From assembly GCA_963691815.1 (NCBI GenBank), contig OY829647.1, forward strand, positions 12,662,860 to 12,726,859: a stretch of DNA of 64,000 bases, in the 5' to 3' direction. The notes under the pieces were generated by a model. The model did no database searches and was not told the origin of the DNA. It saw nothing but the letters and a program-made list of their open reading frames with translations. This document shows positions 1 through 13,335 of the stretch, one piece after another. Numbering within the stretch: position 1 is the first letter of the stretch; each line of letters begins with the position of its first letter. The DNA comes from Echiichthys vipera. Lineage: Eukaryota > Chordata > Actinopteri > Perciformes > Trachinidae. The translations under genes were made by a program, and so were the position numbers.

Positions 1-772
<772 letters not shown>

Positions 773-1002
773 GTTCAGTGGCATTGCAGAGCTCGAATGG
801 TGGCCGGAGCCAACTTCTACATTGTGGGCCGTGACCCTGCAGGCATGCCCCACCCTGACACAGGAAAGGACCTGTACGAGCCCACTCATGGTGCCAAGGT
901 CCTAACCATGGCTCCAGGCCTCATCACCCTGGAGATTGTACCATTTAAGGTCGCCGCTTACAACAAGGTCAAAAGTGCAATGGACTTTTATGACCCCAAA
1001 AA
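773..1002 (+). CDS. papss1: PAPS synthase 1, penultimate coding exon (ATP sulfurylase domain)
   Basis: This exon encodes 76 codons plus two bases of the C-terminal ATP sulfurylase domain of bifunctional 3'-phosphoadenosine-5'-phosphosulfate synthase. The enzyme joins sulfate to ATP to give APS, then phosphorylates APS to PAPS, the donor for all sulfotransferases. The reading starts VQWHCRARMVAGANFYIVGR and contains the GRDPAGMPHP segment, a conserved nucleotide-binding motif of animal PAPS synthases. It ends near AMDFYDPK. The acceptor AG is at 771-772 and the donor GTGAGT starts at 1003. The exon begins in phase 0 and leaves AA to be completed by the C at 5815, giving Asn. The choice of papss1 over papss2 rests on linkage to dkk2, not on residues I can prove diagnostic. 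Confidence 0.93.
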
Positions 1003-1783
1003 GTGAGTACTCGTTTATGTTATAATTTCATTTTTTAAAGCCTGCCATGTTGTTTCCCACAGCCTTTAAGTTTATTAGGGTTGTGAACTACACAAATAGT
1101 TTGAGTCTAAAGACTCAGTGCTCACTCACACTAAATTAAATAACTTATTTGTAGCTTTAGAAACAGCAGCCTAAACAGAAATTGCATTCTGTAAATTAAT
1201 TAGTCATTAGGCTTGTCTTGTTTTTTTTTTTTTAAATCCTTTCATCCATTTTCTTTCTTCTTCTTTTCTATCCACAGTGAAACAACAAGCCAAGAATAAC
1301 ATGAGTTGTTTCTCTTTCTTATTCAGTTAGACGGTTTTGTGGATTAGTACAAGCTTTGATGTTGCTCAAAAATTACAGAGACCTGCTATTAATTAAAGTC
1401 TGCGTACGTACACTGCACATGACGAACCAAAATCATGCAATCTCACTGCCCCGTGTCTGGATTTGATGCAGCCTCCACCATCAGGTTAAGCAACGTTAGA
1501 TGTTTGTTTTCTATAATGATGACGTTGAGTCCAACCCCAACTGTTAATCGGGGACATCTACACTATTAGTGCTGCTTAAAGTAGTTTGTTCTATTATTCG
1601 TTAAGCTTTCTTTCACTTTGAAATTATGACATGGCTCTGTAAGAAAAAAAGAATGTCACCTTTCCCTCGGTTTTCTATAACTTTATTGATGTGATTGATT
1701 TGATCACTGTGTAGTTACTTATTAAGACTAGTGTGAAAGGGAATAAAAAAATAAATTTAGAAGACCAGAAAGAAATGTGAAAA

Positions 1784-1785
<2 letters not shown>

Positions 1786-1836
<51 letters not shown>
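1786..1836. repeat. (TA)n microsatellite
   Basis: Fifty-one bases of uninterrupted alternating A and T, about 25 units, inside the last papss1 intron. The Ile-Tyr reading frames over it are artefacts. Confidence 0.97.
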
Positions 1837-1839
<3 letters not shown>

Positions 1840-1989
1840 GGGAAGAATTCAAAGACAAAAAAGTGTATGCACGTTCGTCCGTGCAACCTCACACTTGACC
1901 TCCATGCCAAATTTCAGCCTCCTAGTGCAAAACTGTGGCTGTTAACATGTGAGAACTTTACACCCCTGGCCTGATTTGGCCTTGTGGCT

Positions 1990-2166
1990 GGATTTTCTTG
2001 TTCGACCAGTGGTCGTCATTTAGAGCGATTAGTTGACTAATCAACCCATATATATAAATATCTTCTCCTTTGCCTTTTTTTCCTGTGACCAATGGACTGA
2101 AATTTTGGTCGACTTATGATTTTTTGGTATACCAGTGCTTGATTGACTATTTGGGGGGCAGCCCTA
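1990..2166. mobile_element. hAT-type element fragment, related to the copy at 47419-47907
   Basis: Several blocks match the better preserved element at 47419-47907: a shared 'catttagagc' block and 'gttgacta' stretch, the 'atggacta/atggactga' to 'attttggtcg' segment, and the 'gggcag...ccta' right end. The right terminus reads GGGGCAGCCCTA at about 2155-2166. The left terminus and target-site duplication are not clear, so the left boundary is approximate. The superfamily assignment comes from the related copy. Confidence 0.6.
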
Positions 2167-4587
2167 GGCTGGTGTGATCCCATCGAAAGATGGTCTCTTA
2201 TCTTTAGTGTGTGGGCCAAGAGGTAGATTAGGTCTCCTACCTAACATTGGTTAAAGTGTTGTTATTAATGAGATGTGAAAGCATTACAAGTTCATTTTAG
2301 ATTGATTTGATGAGAATATATCCAGTTGTTCCTCTTCTTGCCTTGCTGTTGGCTCAGCACTGGTGAATTGTATGTAAGGGAGGAAGGGGTTTTCTACCTG
2401 CAAGTTAATGTAATTGTTATTTTCCAAATTTCATAATTGTAGACAATACAATAAAATGATGTGTGGACCGAGTGTAAATAATCTGCTTGGAGGCTGCTAG
2501 TTTCATAAATTGGTACCATAACTCTCCAGTGTCAACACCTGATGCCTCAGTGCTGGCTTTAAGCTCTGTATTTCCACAACTGCCATATTTTATTCACTCT
2601 AACTTGATTTAAAGGTTTCATTGTTTTATACTTGTATCAGAACATGGAAAATCATCTCATTGACCTTCAATGAACTTCTTAACACATTTCAGATTATCAA
2701 GTAAAATCAGTAAATCACACCCTCCAGTAAAATACACTACACTCTTTTAATAGAATCTGATTGATGGAATGGCTTGATATAATCTTAAGATAAAAGCTAG
2801 AGAGAGAGAAATGAAAGATGGTTACTGGATTTCCAAAGTCTGTAGCCGTCACTCATTTAGATTTATCACATTCCATTCTCTCATGCATGCTGACAGCGCT
2901 TTGCCAAATTTCAGAAGGAATATGGGTGCTTATCCTAATCACCAGCAACACCCTCAGTCCTCCTCCAAAGTGTAATGGCTTGCATCACAGCAAGCTGTTT
3001 CTAATTTGACACTGTATAAAAATGTTCTCGGAAGAATTTCCCTGCAGCTCTTTTACCTCACGCCATATGGACTGCTAGGTCTTCGTCACAGCTTCTCATT
3101 GTTTCAGAGCAACATGAAGGGCCCTGTCATGTGATAGCAATTAGAAATGTGACTTCATAAACAGCAGGACCCTCTCTAAACGTCAACTCAGTGGAGATGA
3201 ATGTAAATGTCTGCTAACAAGATGTCTAAAACTGTCTGGAATATCACTGACAGCGATTTATTGACAAGACCAGGGAAGGTGTGATGAACTTGTGCCAGTA
3301 CTCCGCTTAGATAAAGCTGTCCTTGGCTGCTCACTTCAGACTAAGTTGTCCATATCTTTTCTGAGATGGATGTGCAGTGAGAAGCCATCTGTCGTAGAGA
3401 GAGGATGGAGTAGCCATCATAATGTTTGAAAAATGTTTTGACCAGGGAAATCTACAATCTGCTTACCAGAGAAAAGCTTTCTGACTGACAGCATTGGATT
3501 TGATTTCTGATCAGTATTTCATTTAAAGCGTGTCACACTTACATTCTTCATGCAGATAGACAGTTTGGTGTTGAGGATGTTTAAAAGTAGTGCTGGGATA
3601 CCCTAAAGTCATGATCCAAGTTCTTTAAGTAGTGGTCAGGGTTTAATTCATTAAATAGCAATTTTGTGCATCTTCTTTTACAGAGAATTAGGCACATTAT
3701 TTTATGGGGCATAACTACTTGAATTCCAGGCACTCAAGTGGATCATTTCAAAATAAAAACTTTCTTTAATAGATATGGTTGTTTATTTTTGATTTATTTT
3801 TAGAATTTCTCCTTTCTTTCTCCAAGATCATCAGTATGCGTAGGGCCACATGCTCTCCTGTTACGATCTGTATCTTCATGGTGAACTGATTCTTTTAAAA
3901 GGTGTTTATTGTTGGTTGTATCACCTGCTGTAGAGTTCTGTCCACCAGAATTGTTAAAAATCTGGTGCATTGTTAACATTTAATTTTTTTACTCGCGTGA
4001 CCATTCAGACTTTTTCTACTCATAGTGGTTATCAGAAAAAGGATTCTGTGGCAGACATCGATGCCCGATATAGTTCCATAAAGTATCTTAAACACATCAT
4101 TTTTCGTATATTCCAACACTCTGAACTCGTAGAACTCATAAATGTTGAGGATCAGCTGCACTGGCCTCACTTTACAACCGTCATTGGAGTGGCGTGTTAG
4201 TGCTTACTGGATTGTCACAGTATCCCTCCAAACACAGTAAGTGATTTGTGAGGAATTACTAACAGGCATCATGTTTCCTTTCACTGGGTAAAATGTAGAG
4301 ATCTCCCAAGCTGATTTTCAGTATTAGCATCAGAGGTCGATCTGGGCATATTTTAAAGGATTGGTATGGACTCAAATAAAGTTGATCTTTATTGTATTTT
4401 ACTGAGTTTTCTCAGCCAGCTAGTGATGCAGCGCTGCTCTCCTTTACGGCAGCTGGGCTGTTCTGTGTATTCTGTAAGTAACTTGTGACAGGCCCAAATT
4501 AAACTTGTCTGCTGAAAGGTATGCATGCTCAACCAAAGATCATTTGTGAGGGAAGAAGCTCCACTCTAAAACCGGGAGATGTTTTAT

Positions 4588-5404
4588 TAGAGATGCACCG
4601 ATCCAGTTTTTTCCGATCCAAACAGATACTGATACCTGGGCTGAGCGTATCGGCCGGTACCCCATACTGATCCGATACTACTGTTGACTGAATGAACCGT
4701 ATACCTTGCCATGTGAGTGAAGGCATCAGGCTCTGTGCTCTTTAGCATGGTGCTTTTGGAGGTGCTCATTTCTTTTTTCCTTCACCCCTGATGCAAACTG
4801 TTTTGAGTTTTCTGTTTTATGGGCTGTTTTTTTAAAATTTCCAAATCCCACACTGCGCTTCCCACAGGACCACAATGTGGGGTGTGCTTTTTTTTTTTTT
4901 TATCTCCTCCCCTACCCCTTCCCCTCATGTGATGTTCCCTTTTCTTACCCTCTGTTGTAAAAGAATTCCCCCCTCGGGGATGAATAAAGTTTAATTGTTT
5001 CATTGATTGATCGATTGATTGATTGATTAAGTTTGTGGTGTTAAATTTACCAACTTTATCACCACCTCTCACAACTTTCGCATTGCAGATATTGCAGTCG
5101 GACTATCAAGTTTGAAATGTTTCCAAATAGCAGACTTGGCTCGGTCCAGTGCTTGCTCCATGTTGCTCTGTGCTTGCTCATCACTAGCTGCTGTGCGCGC
5201 TCTGCTTGATGACATAACTGGTGTTGCAAATATAGAATTGAAGTGACTAGAACGCTGTAACTGTATTGCTGTGTATGATATTAATAAAAAAGAAATGACT
5301 GGATCAGAATGCTAGATCGGCCTTATTCATCCGATATGCGATCCAGCTACTTAGTCAATATCGGAGCCGATATCCGATCCAGGAATAGGATTTGAGCATC
5401 TCTA
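4588..5404. mobile_element. non-autonomous hAT-type DNA transposon (817 bp) with a nested insertion
   Basis: The left end reads TAGAGATGCACCGATCCAG and the right end, reverse-complemented, reads TAGAGATGCTCAAATCC, so the termini match over TAGAGATGC. The flanks are TGTTTTAT (4580-4587) and GGTTTAAT (5405-5412), agreeing at 6 of 8 bases, as expected for an old 8-bp hAT duplication. The subterminal 'gatcc...gatatc' blocks near both ends are also partly inverted. No transposase frame is present. A LINE-like tail sits inside it. Confidence 0.78.
4955..5030 (+). mobile_element. LINE/SINE-like 3' tail with GATT microsatellite, nested in the hAT element
   Basis: The stretch contains 'aattcccccctcggggatga' followed by ATAAAG and then a run of GATT units at about 5003-5028. 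A CCCTCGGGG hairpin, then AATAAAG, then a simple repeat is the usual 3' end of several teleost LINE and SINE families. The 5' limit is not resolved and may extend back through the T-rich, C-rich DNA at 4880-4950. The location implies that it landed in the hAT element after that element inserted. Confidence 0.55.
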
Positions 5405-5814
5405 GGTTTAATGTAGTTCCAACAAATCAAACAGAGTGATATGTCTTCTCTCTTGCTGAGCGTGTCAATTTCATCACTTTTTATTCATTACTCTTTACTG
5501 AATATCTTACCACTCTTTTAGACTTAAAGTCTACGGCTGTTATTTCTGTGTGTCAGATAGATGTTTAATGAACATTTAGGTTAAAACAAATTGATCAGAA
5601 CATTCCTTGTGAGCTTCTTTTTGGTTTTTGGAGTTTGGATTGTGTTTGCATAACTGCTGCCTGCTCTTACGCCTTGTCCCACTTGAAAGTGAAGTAAAAG
5701 CAGCAGGTAGTTATTGTTGGCTCACTATTTCTGTGATGCCGATTAGCATCTTTTCATTGATTGAAATATGTCTGTTACTCAAAACTCTTTTTCTCTCTCT
5801 CTGTTAAATTACAG

Positions 5815-5953
5815 CCATCAAGATTACGATTTCATCTCAGGCACACGCATGCGTAAGATGGCTCGCGAGGGAGACAATCCTCCCGACGGCTTCATGGCGC
5901 CGAAGGCTTGGGCTGTGCTGAAGGAATACTATAAGTCACTGGAGAAGGCTTAA
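5815..5953 (+). CDS. papss1: PAPS synthase 1, terminal coding exon
   Basis: One base completes the Asn codon split by the intron. Forty-five further codons follow, then TAA at 5951-5953. The protein reads HQDYDFISGTRMRKMAREGD, then PPDGFMAPKAW, and ends in YYKSLEKA. This is the strongly conserved C-terminus of animal PAPS synthases, with the FISGTRMRK and GFMAPKAW segments of the ATP sulfurylase domain. With the previous exon the window supplies the last 122 residues of a protein that is about 620 residues in vertebrates. The acceptor AG is at 5813-5814. No frameshift or stop interrupts it. Confidence 0.95.
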
Positions 5954-6985
5954 AGGTTGAAACAAACATGGAAACACAGTGATGTTTAACAGGATTAATG
6001 TGGGGACCACTGGGCTACTGTCAAAAACCACGTTCTGGCTTCTGTCTGTTTCACTTTCACGCTCAACTGTCAGTCATGAAACTGGTCTCAGTTGTTTTTA
6101 GTCTTAAGGCATTTGTGTTTTTCACTGTATGTACTTTAATTATCTAAACTCACTTGTGATAAATAGTAGGAGAGGTCAGAATACTGATGGATAGGTGTTT
6201 CAAGAGAACAAAACAAAAATATTTCTTTAAAATAGATGTTTATGTTTCTCACTAACTCTATAACTGTATATTCTGATGACTGGTTACAAAAGTATTGTGT
6301 AAAAAGCTTAAGATCAAGACTCGTAATAGCCTGTATGGAAAGTACTGTTGACCAGTATTTGAACAGGATGAATGCTGACTATTCATGAATCATGATGTCC
6401 AAATGAATAAGTTACCGCACCTGCTAGAGTTCACTTAACTGCCGACTGAAACCCAAAAGTTACTTTGTACCGTATGTTTGCAAGTGGTAATTGCTCAAAA
6501 TTTAGTATTTGATGTAAAAGTTGAGTGCCTTGGACTTCAGAAAGTGAATTCACATGATGTCTTGTTTGAATTTGGATGCACAAACACACTCTTTATGTTA
6601 CAGTGAAACAGTCCAGTAGTTCAAGAAATCGTCTGCAAATCAAAATTTAAGATGTTTTTATTGGGATATGCAACCCAAACCTTCCTAAACTTCTAGGAAA
6701 CCTTTTTAACATAATTTTTCATGTTTAGTCTATTTATTCTGTCCTAACATTACAACGGTTTCTCTTTTTAATTGTGTTGTGCATGTAGCTCTGGTGCTTT
6801 TAACTCTGTCTTGATATTTTATTACGTTTTCATCATTTGTATTCTTTTTTTTCTCTCATGTTGCTAATATTTTCCATGTGGTAATTCATTTCAAGAGTTG
6901 GTCTGTATAATCAGATGGTTGATGGTTACCATTAAAGGATCAGATTTGTAATCTCCCTTGTCCAATAAACCATTTTTAGCAAAAA
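5954..6985 (+). other. papss1: papss1 3' UTR (end inferred)
   Basis: About 1 kb of AT-rich non-coding sequence lies between the stop codon and the first good polyadenylation signal at 6964. No repeat is recognised in it. The cleavage point is inferred at about 15-20 bases after the signal. Confidence 0.7.
6964..6969 (+). terminator. papss1: papss1 polyadenylation signal AATAAA
   Basis: This is the first canonical AATAAA after the stop codon. It is preceded by an ATTAAA at about 6931. T-rich and GT-containing sequence follows (about 6990-7050), as expected for the downstream element. Confidence 0.65.
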
Positions 6986-8204
6986 AGAACAATTTGTTTA
7001 CTTTTCCTTTCTGTAATCTTCGGGTTTGTTACACTCAGTGCACGGTATGTTTTTTTTTCCGTCAAAGCACACCAAAGAGTTTTAAATACATAACATATTC
7101 TCAAACAATTCCTCTTGATTTTAAAAGGCGGCACTGGATTTCATGTATTTAAGAAAGTAACTTGCATTGATGAGACGCCATCTACATTTAGCTGCCTGAC
7201 AACTCAATAGCTCTAAATCCCTCCCCGTCTTTGTGATAAACTCGTTTCAAGTGCATTTTGTCAGCACTCTCTGCAGAATATAATTTCTATGATTTCCTCT
7301 TCAACTTTTGTGACCTCCCAGTTGGTCAATCAGCTGCATATTGAATGAGACAGACCCTTTAGTGACCCCAATCAGACTCAGACACACTCACACACTGTAT
7401 ACAAAGAGTAGCAGCTGGCTCCCAGATGCAGCGGTGCAGCGAAAGTGGACCATGCAGGGTTAAATCCAGACCGAGAAGAGTGGCTCTGTCAGAAATACCC
7501 TGGATACTTCATCTAATCCAGCTCCAAGATGTAATGAAGAGACCTGCCAGCAGCATTTTTTTCTACCTTTCACCAGATCTTGTTCAATCTCAAGTGGTAA
7601 TCAAGCTGGGTCCTCAGCGCAACTTCAAAAGAAGAGCTGTTTTTTCACACAGAAAATGATCAAATGAGGTTGGAGAGGTTGCCTTATGATTTTTGTTGTT
7701 CTTTAAACTGTCTGGAGGAGATCAGATGCTCTCTGGGTAATGCCGGTGTCTGTTACTATGTGTATCCTTAACCTCTTGATGTTATCTCACTTGTTGCATG
7801 CACAGTGTATTTTTAGTGCTGGGTCCGTTTTCAGCTTGTTCGCCCCATAATCAGATCTTGCTTTGAAACTTTTCGTCTGAGGGTGTTGTTACGGTGTGGC
7901 ACCCTGCCAGAGGAAAAAGGTTGAAGGTGCCAGAAGATTTTGCAGAGTTCTGACTACTGTTTACACGACTCATGCCTTCACTCACCTGCATCACCTCATT
8001 TCAGCTGGAGCGGCTGTTGTGCAAGTTGTACTCGATTCGTTTTTTGGAGAGAACGCGGTGAACTCTTTACCGTACTTGCTTAAAAAACGTATTTAAAAAT
8101 GATTCTGTTCGATAAAGCTTTCTGTGAAGCATTAATAAGTGGTGTATAAAAAGTTAATGAATGTTTGATGTTTTGCAACACTGTTACTGTACACACAAGT
8201 CAAC
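6986..8204. other. intergenic, nothing recognised
   Basis: Between the papss1 polyadenylation site and the repeat at 8205 I see no exon, RNA gene or clear mobile element. The short open frames here lack splice signals and familiar motifs. Confidence 0.6.
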
Positions 8205-8376
8205 CTCAAAAATATGACTTAGTATCTCATGATCAGTATAGTATAGTAGCATATTTTAAGAAAATTATTTTGAGAAAGTTTCCCATTATTTTGAGATATA
8301 TAAATATTTTGACATACTAACTTGCTATTTTGAGAACTTCTTTTTCATTTACTGGTGGAAATGGGCTTCCATAAAG
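8205..8376. repeat. degenerate tandem repeat with TATTTTGAGA core
   Basis: The motif TATTTTGAGA or a close variant (TATTTTAAGA, TATTTTGACA) recurs about five times between 8252 and 8330, at intervals of roughly 15-22 bases. The flank 'gaaatgggcttcc' at about 8360 ends the unit. It looks like a decayed minisatellite-like repeat of a type I recall from other teleosts, but that resemblance is from memory. Confidence 0.5.
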
Positions 8377-10369
8377 TTGTTATCATCAATCAAAATATAC
8401 CAATGATTATAGTTTTAAATCTGCAAAACATTTCATCAATGCTCTATAACACACTGTAAAATCGTTATCTGCCGATTCAGAGTATAAGTATTATTGTTAC
8501 TGTAGATATAAGATGTGTAAATGTTGGAAACTCATAATTCCAATAAATTGCTAGTGTAAGCTAGAGAGTATTGTAGTCTGTGCACAGTGTCTGCTAAATG
8601 TGCAAAAATGTCAAATTCATCATAGTGTGTAGTTGTAAAGTACAGAATGATGTTTCCAATATTTAGATTATGAGTTAAAATCTCTTACAAATTTCCAGTC
8701 ATTAGGACTTTAGCTGTTCTTGCGAGGAAAGTCCTCTTTAAATCCTCAACTGCTTATGACAACCAATCTTGGATACCATATAATTTCCTGGTTCCTTCTT
8801 AAAAATCCCGATAAAGGTGCTGGTGCTAAAGTTACTATGTGTACTGACTATAATAATTAGTACCAAACAACATAATCCTTCATGGGAAACTTTAAAATGA
8901 CTAAGAAATGATGAAACTTGCACTGTTCTATATGCATGCAACGTTGTACGTGCAATGACATCACCGCTGTCTCATCCTATACCACCAAAAAGTTCTGCTC
9001 TTACATGGACTCCAGCTGCATTTATCTCCAATTTCCTTCCATGTGGTTTGAATTTCACTCAAAGCCAGTCATGATAAAAACAGGCTTAACTTTGCAAAAA
9101 GCGATACAGTATTACAGGACATGGTTACAAATCAAGGAAAACGGTGTCCCTCAGTGAGGGCTCTGAGGTGTGTTCAGGGCAGAGTCACTGCTCATCAGCA
9201 GTAATGATTTAGTGTGGTCATCCAGACCTTCACAATGGAAGTGGGAAGAGCTATCTCACATAATGTTTCATGAACTTCTTTAGATTTTTTTTAGAAGGCT
9301 CTGACATATGGTTACCATATTGTACCATTAAGGGCAGTTTGATCCTAAAATACACTGTTCACATAAAGAAGAGATTCAGCCACTGTCTGGATATGTTAGA
9401 TTGGAAAGATTAAAGTGTTATAAAAATGCATCAGACAATTTCCCAAAAATATTTACTTGGCTCCCATGTAGTAACTGAATCCTACAAAGATGTGTAACCA
9501 TAAGGACATTTCACCTCTAATTGTTTAATTGATCTTCATCAAAACCAGTCCACACATACTCTTCACCTTCTACTCCCAGATTATAAGATATATTATCTTA
9601 GCAACTTTGAAAATATACATTTGTAGAGTATGATCATATACTGATATACATAATATGACAATATGTTGTATATTTACTAATTACTCTTGGGGTGAATTTG
9701 ATGCTTAATGGTCAAAATTAAACTCTAATAATCTAATAATAACAGATAGCCCAGAATGCACTGAGGTAAAGACAAATCAATGTCTGACAAACATCCATTG
9801 AGTCCATTGATGTTTACATACAGTACATGATGGTAGCCAGAGAATAGCCACAAATCATTAGCCATGCCACCATCGTACTACTTCACACAAGCCTTTGATA
9901 TAAGATGCAAGAGACACTCATTACTACAAGATTACCAGAGCTTGATAAATCCCTCTGCTTTATGATTCTCTTGTCAATGCACCATGTCAGAAAGAGGCTA
10001 GACATCCTCGGGAACAGTACCTCAGGAGCCAGAGGCTCAACATAAAGAGATCATGCAGACGGAGAGAGATAATGCATCAAATGGTGATTTGTGAGTACAT
10101 CAAAGGAAAGCATCTGTTTCGTAACCTTGGAGGACTCTAGAAAAGAAGAATTCCAGGCTCTACGCTGCCAGGCACAAAAGGTGGGCTGAGAGCTCATAGC
10201 ATCCTCCGTGAGGGTCCCATCAACAGCACAGGGTCCAACCGCTAAGAAAGAGAACACAGTATATCTGTACCTGCCATCAGCAGAGAGGATAGAAATGGAC
10301 TTCTGTATGTCAACAGATATGGATTACAGAGGGCTCGACAGGGCACAAGTATTTTTAAATGTAGTTGTT
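8377..10369. other. intergenic, nothing recognised
   Basis: No supported gene or classified repeat. The short open frames on both strands are isolated and have no recognisable domains. Confidence 0.55.
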
Positions 10370-10618
10370 TTTGTTACCATGAGAAAGTGCTAACTAGATA
10401 AATGCTTAGAATGAGCCCTACATAGCTACACAGGGAGTGACTCCCTCTCGCCATGTTGCACCACCGTGTTTCTACAGGCGCCCAGAAAGGACAAACCAAA
10501 CATTGGCTCTAGAGGGGTCTTTTCACGTTTTCTGTTCCCTGAAGGCTACCGTCGATTCTCTGACATTCTTGAGAAACACAGCGATATGCCACTAAATCCT
10601 ACACACTGGTCCTTTAAA
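10370..10618. mobile_element. TTAA-ending DNA element, partial copy
   Basis: The right end reads 'atgccactaaatcctacaca' followed by 'ctggtccTTTAA'. A second copy of the same end, 'atgccactaaattcaacaca' then 'ctgctccaTTAA', occurs at about 42905-42937. Both stop at TTAA, the target of piggyBac-like and Kolobok-like elements. Inside lie 'catgttgcaccaccgtgttt' and 'acaaaccaaacattggctct', segments I associate with an abundant teleost repeat. The left end is not found, so the copy is probably truncated. Confidence 0.55.
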
Positions 10619-13029
10619 TAAACTATCAGACAAACTGCAATGGCCAATCAGGAGAAAGGATGTAATAGGTAGAAGATGTTTCGCAACACTTTTAGCAAGT
10701 TGGGTCATATGGCCAACTGTTTAAGGACATCAGAAGGAATACATTGGGATGCAGAAGTATTTATCCGCATATACATTCATGTATACAAATTACAAAAAGC
10801 AGTTTGACTTTTTGTCACATTTCTTGTCTAAATTAACTCTTATTTTGCATCTGAAGATCCTCCTCTCTTTTGTAAGTGTTTATATGGTACATTAAAAATA
10901 AAAGATTCATGGTTGTCAATGTTTACATTGTATGGAAGAAGTCTTTGAAGCACATCAAAACAGCAACATAAAATCTTTTATAACTAAATCAGTGTTTCTT
11001 TAAATGTATGTTATTGACTAATAAGCAAGAAATTGATATCCTTTGCATCAGCGTCACTGTGATGGGGACATATTTCCATTTTTCTGTAGAGACATTTCAA
11101 TCTGTAACCCAGATTGATTATTATGAAGCAGTTGAAGGTTTTGTCTCTTAACTGTGTCACACAGACTGTCATCTCTGTTGCTCTGGTTTCTATCTTTGGG
11201 ACAGAGTGTTTAACTTTGAACAAACATTGGATCTGCCTTGATTGGATTCAATTTTGAGTAACTTTCCGTTTAGGTGGGTTTTTGGATATATTTAAAACTG
11301 GCTGAACCTCTGTCAGGCCTTTCAACATAAGTCCCTTTTTACTAAGTTATTTATGCCAGTTTCTATTTGGATTTCAATAGTTTATTGAACCTGGACAGCC
11401 CATAATAGTCAGCATGTTTCTACTTTATACCAATCTCTTTTTCCAACCAATGTTCTGCATTATGTGTGTTCACAGGTGCAATTCAATGGAAGAAGGAGAG
11501 CACAGCTGGCATAAACGACCCCGCTCAGCAGATCATGTTAGGCCCTAAGTCTGCATGATTGCAACCAAGCATTTCCTCGACTCGAGACTGCAAAATGAGT
11601 GCCAGAGAGTCTAACCCTGACCACTGCCAGGGGTACGAGGTAGCAGAGCCAAGCTGGAGGTTTAACAGATTTGTGAAACCCGCGCATTGAGGAAGGAGAT
11701 GTGCCATGTGAGAAATGCAGTGGTTAGTCTGTAATGTATCAAAGTAAATGAAATTTGGAAAACATACAGTGCAAATCCACCACAGACGTAAATTGAAAAA
11801 ATAGGGGGGGAAATGTTGCTGTGGATCACATTATCATTACGTAGTGACCCTCCTGGAATTAAAACGTTACACTGATCTGAACAACCAAATGCCTTATTCA
11901 GTATAATGGATTTAATATTAGATTAGCATTACTGAATAAAAAATAAAATTACACTGTTGGAAACATTAAGTGGATCAGCATATTGTTGTATACATACATA
12001 CAGATAACTAAAGCACATTTAACAATACAATTTTAGGATGTTTTACCTGAAAGATGTGTGTTTTGTCTTCAATACAATCATATTAAAGGGTAAGTAATGG
12101 TTAGGGTATGACATAGTTTTGTGAGAAGTGAAGAAGCAGTTTTATTCTCATAATTATTAAGAATAATTAAGGTCTGAGAAGCCCGCTGCTCCCTACATAT
12201 GACAGCACCTAAGTGTATGTTGTTTGACAAACACAACTGAGATGAAGTGGTGTCGGACACTTCGTAATAAGAAGCTTCAAAACTCAGGACTCTGATGTAA
12301 TGTGATGTTAAGGCCAGTGGAGAACTCTGGCTGTCTACGGGGCAGGGGTGGAAATAAATAAAAAAGGCACCGCTGCATGTTTTTAACAACCAGTGCATAG
12401 AAAGTTTTTTTCCGAACATGGAGGGCCACCAAGGGGTGCAGTCATCACCAAAGAAGGCTATAGTGATGTGTTTAGTTGTCAGATTACAGTGATGTTTTGC
12501 CTGACATGAGAAGAATACGGGTGAACTATTGCTTTACAATTTCCTCATGTGCATCAAAACAGTCTTTTCACATATAACATGGTGCAAATAGTGACCACAC
12601 AATAAAGAAAGCTTAATTATAACGTTGAGATAATTATTTTGTCTGATTCATGTGGGTGGCCTATTTTGGGAGGCGACAGATAAAATTTGGAGTGCAGTTG
12701 TTTGTCCTTTTGAAAACAAGTGAGTCGAGAGTGAGCTGCTGAGCAGATGAATCACAGAACACAGTATTTAATGTACTTCACCAATGCGGAAGGGGCCAGT
12801 GAATGAAGCATGTGGACATGAAAATCAGTGCTGCAGGGAGGGCCGCACCTCCTACTAAGCAGGACTTACAGATTATGGGAGGTATTTCTATTAACTTCTT
12901 CAGCAGCTTGTAGGTTTCTGAACAAATTAAACATTTGAGCCTGTGGTTGAATTACTCAGTAAAGGAGCGTCTTCATCGTTTAAGGAGAAACGACAACAAA
13001 CAATGAACAAATTGAGGGCAAATCACTTT
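10619..13029. other. intergenic, nothing recognised
   Basis: No gene supported. The longest frame here (12078-12419, minus strand, 113 codons) has no motif, no paralogue in the window and no splice context, and I treat it as chance. Confidence 0.55.
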
Positions 13030-13129
13030 GCTCTGTGGTGGATGGGGCAAACAAACATAGGACTATCACCCAGGAGACTGCAGTTTGTGTCTTGTCAGTC
13101 ACTGTAGTTACTTTACAAATGCAGGCTAC

Positions 13130-13335
13130 CAATTAATCCCCACCCATAATCTTTTCTTAAACCCTACCCAAGTAATTTTGTTTGAATTCAAAACTTTGAC
13201 CGTGTGTTCCCCGTGTTTAAAACAGCGACCTCTACTGTCACAGTTTGACGCGCAGGGCTACCCAGTGCGTTGACTGGTGGCGCCAAGGGGTCCTGACATA
13301 GTGCCCGTATGTCACGAGCTGGAAAGCTGAACTGG
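13130..13335. repeat. unclassified interspersed repeat R1, copy 1
   Basis: The core 'gctacccagtgcgttgac' followed by 'aaggggtcctgaca' and 'gtatgt...gagctgg' recurs at 57940-58020. The preceding part 'ttttgtttgaattcaaaac' recurs at 43604-43622 with one change. Sequence upstream (13140-13180) resembles 22890-22950. No terminal inverted repeats or tRNA-like promoter are seen, so the class is open. The minus strand reads CQDPLA..VNALGS, as do the related copies. Confidence 0.65.

Larger units (their letters stand above)
1003..5814 (+). other. papss1: last papss1 intron (4.8 kb)
   Basis: The intron has donor GTGAGT at 1003 and acceptor ACAG ending at 5814 after a TC-rich tract. It contains a TA microsatellite and two hAT-type elements, listed separately. 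I see no coding segment in the remaining sequence (about 2170-4580 and 5410-5800). Confidence 0.9.

Noticed and set aside
1262..1300. Possible extra papss1 exon after 'ctatccacag'
   Set aside because: A fair acceptor exists at about 1276 but the sequence after it does not encode PAPS synthase, and the known protein is continuous across the 1002-5815 junction.
12078..12419. 113-codon minus-strand open frame in the intergenic gap
   Set aside because: No motif, no paralogue in the window, no flanking exon signals.
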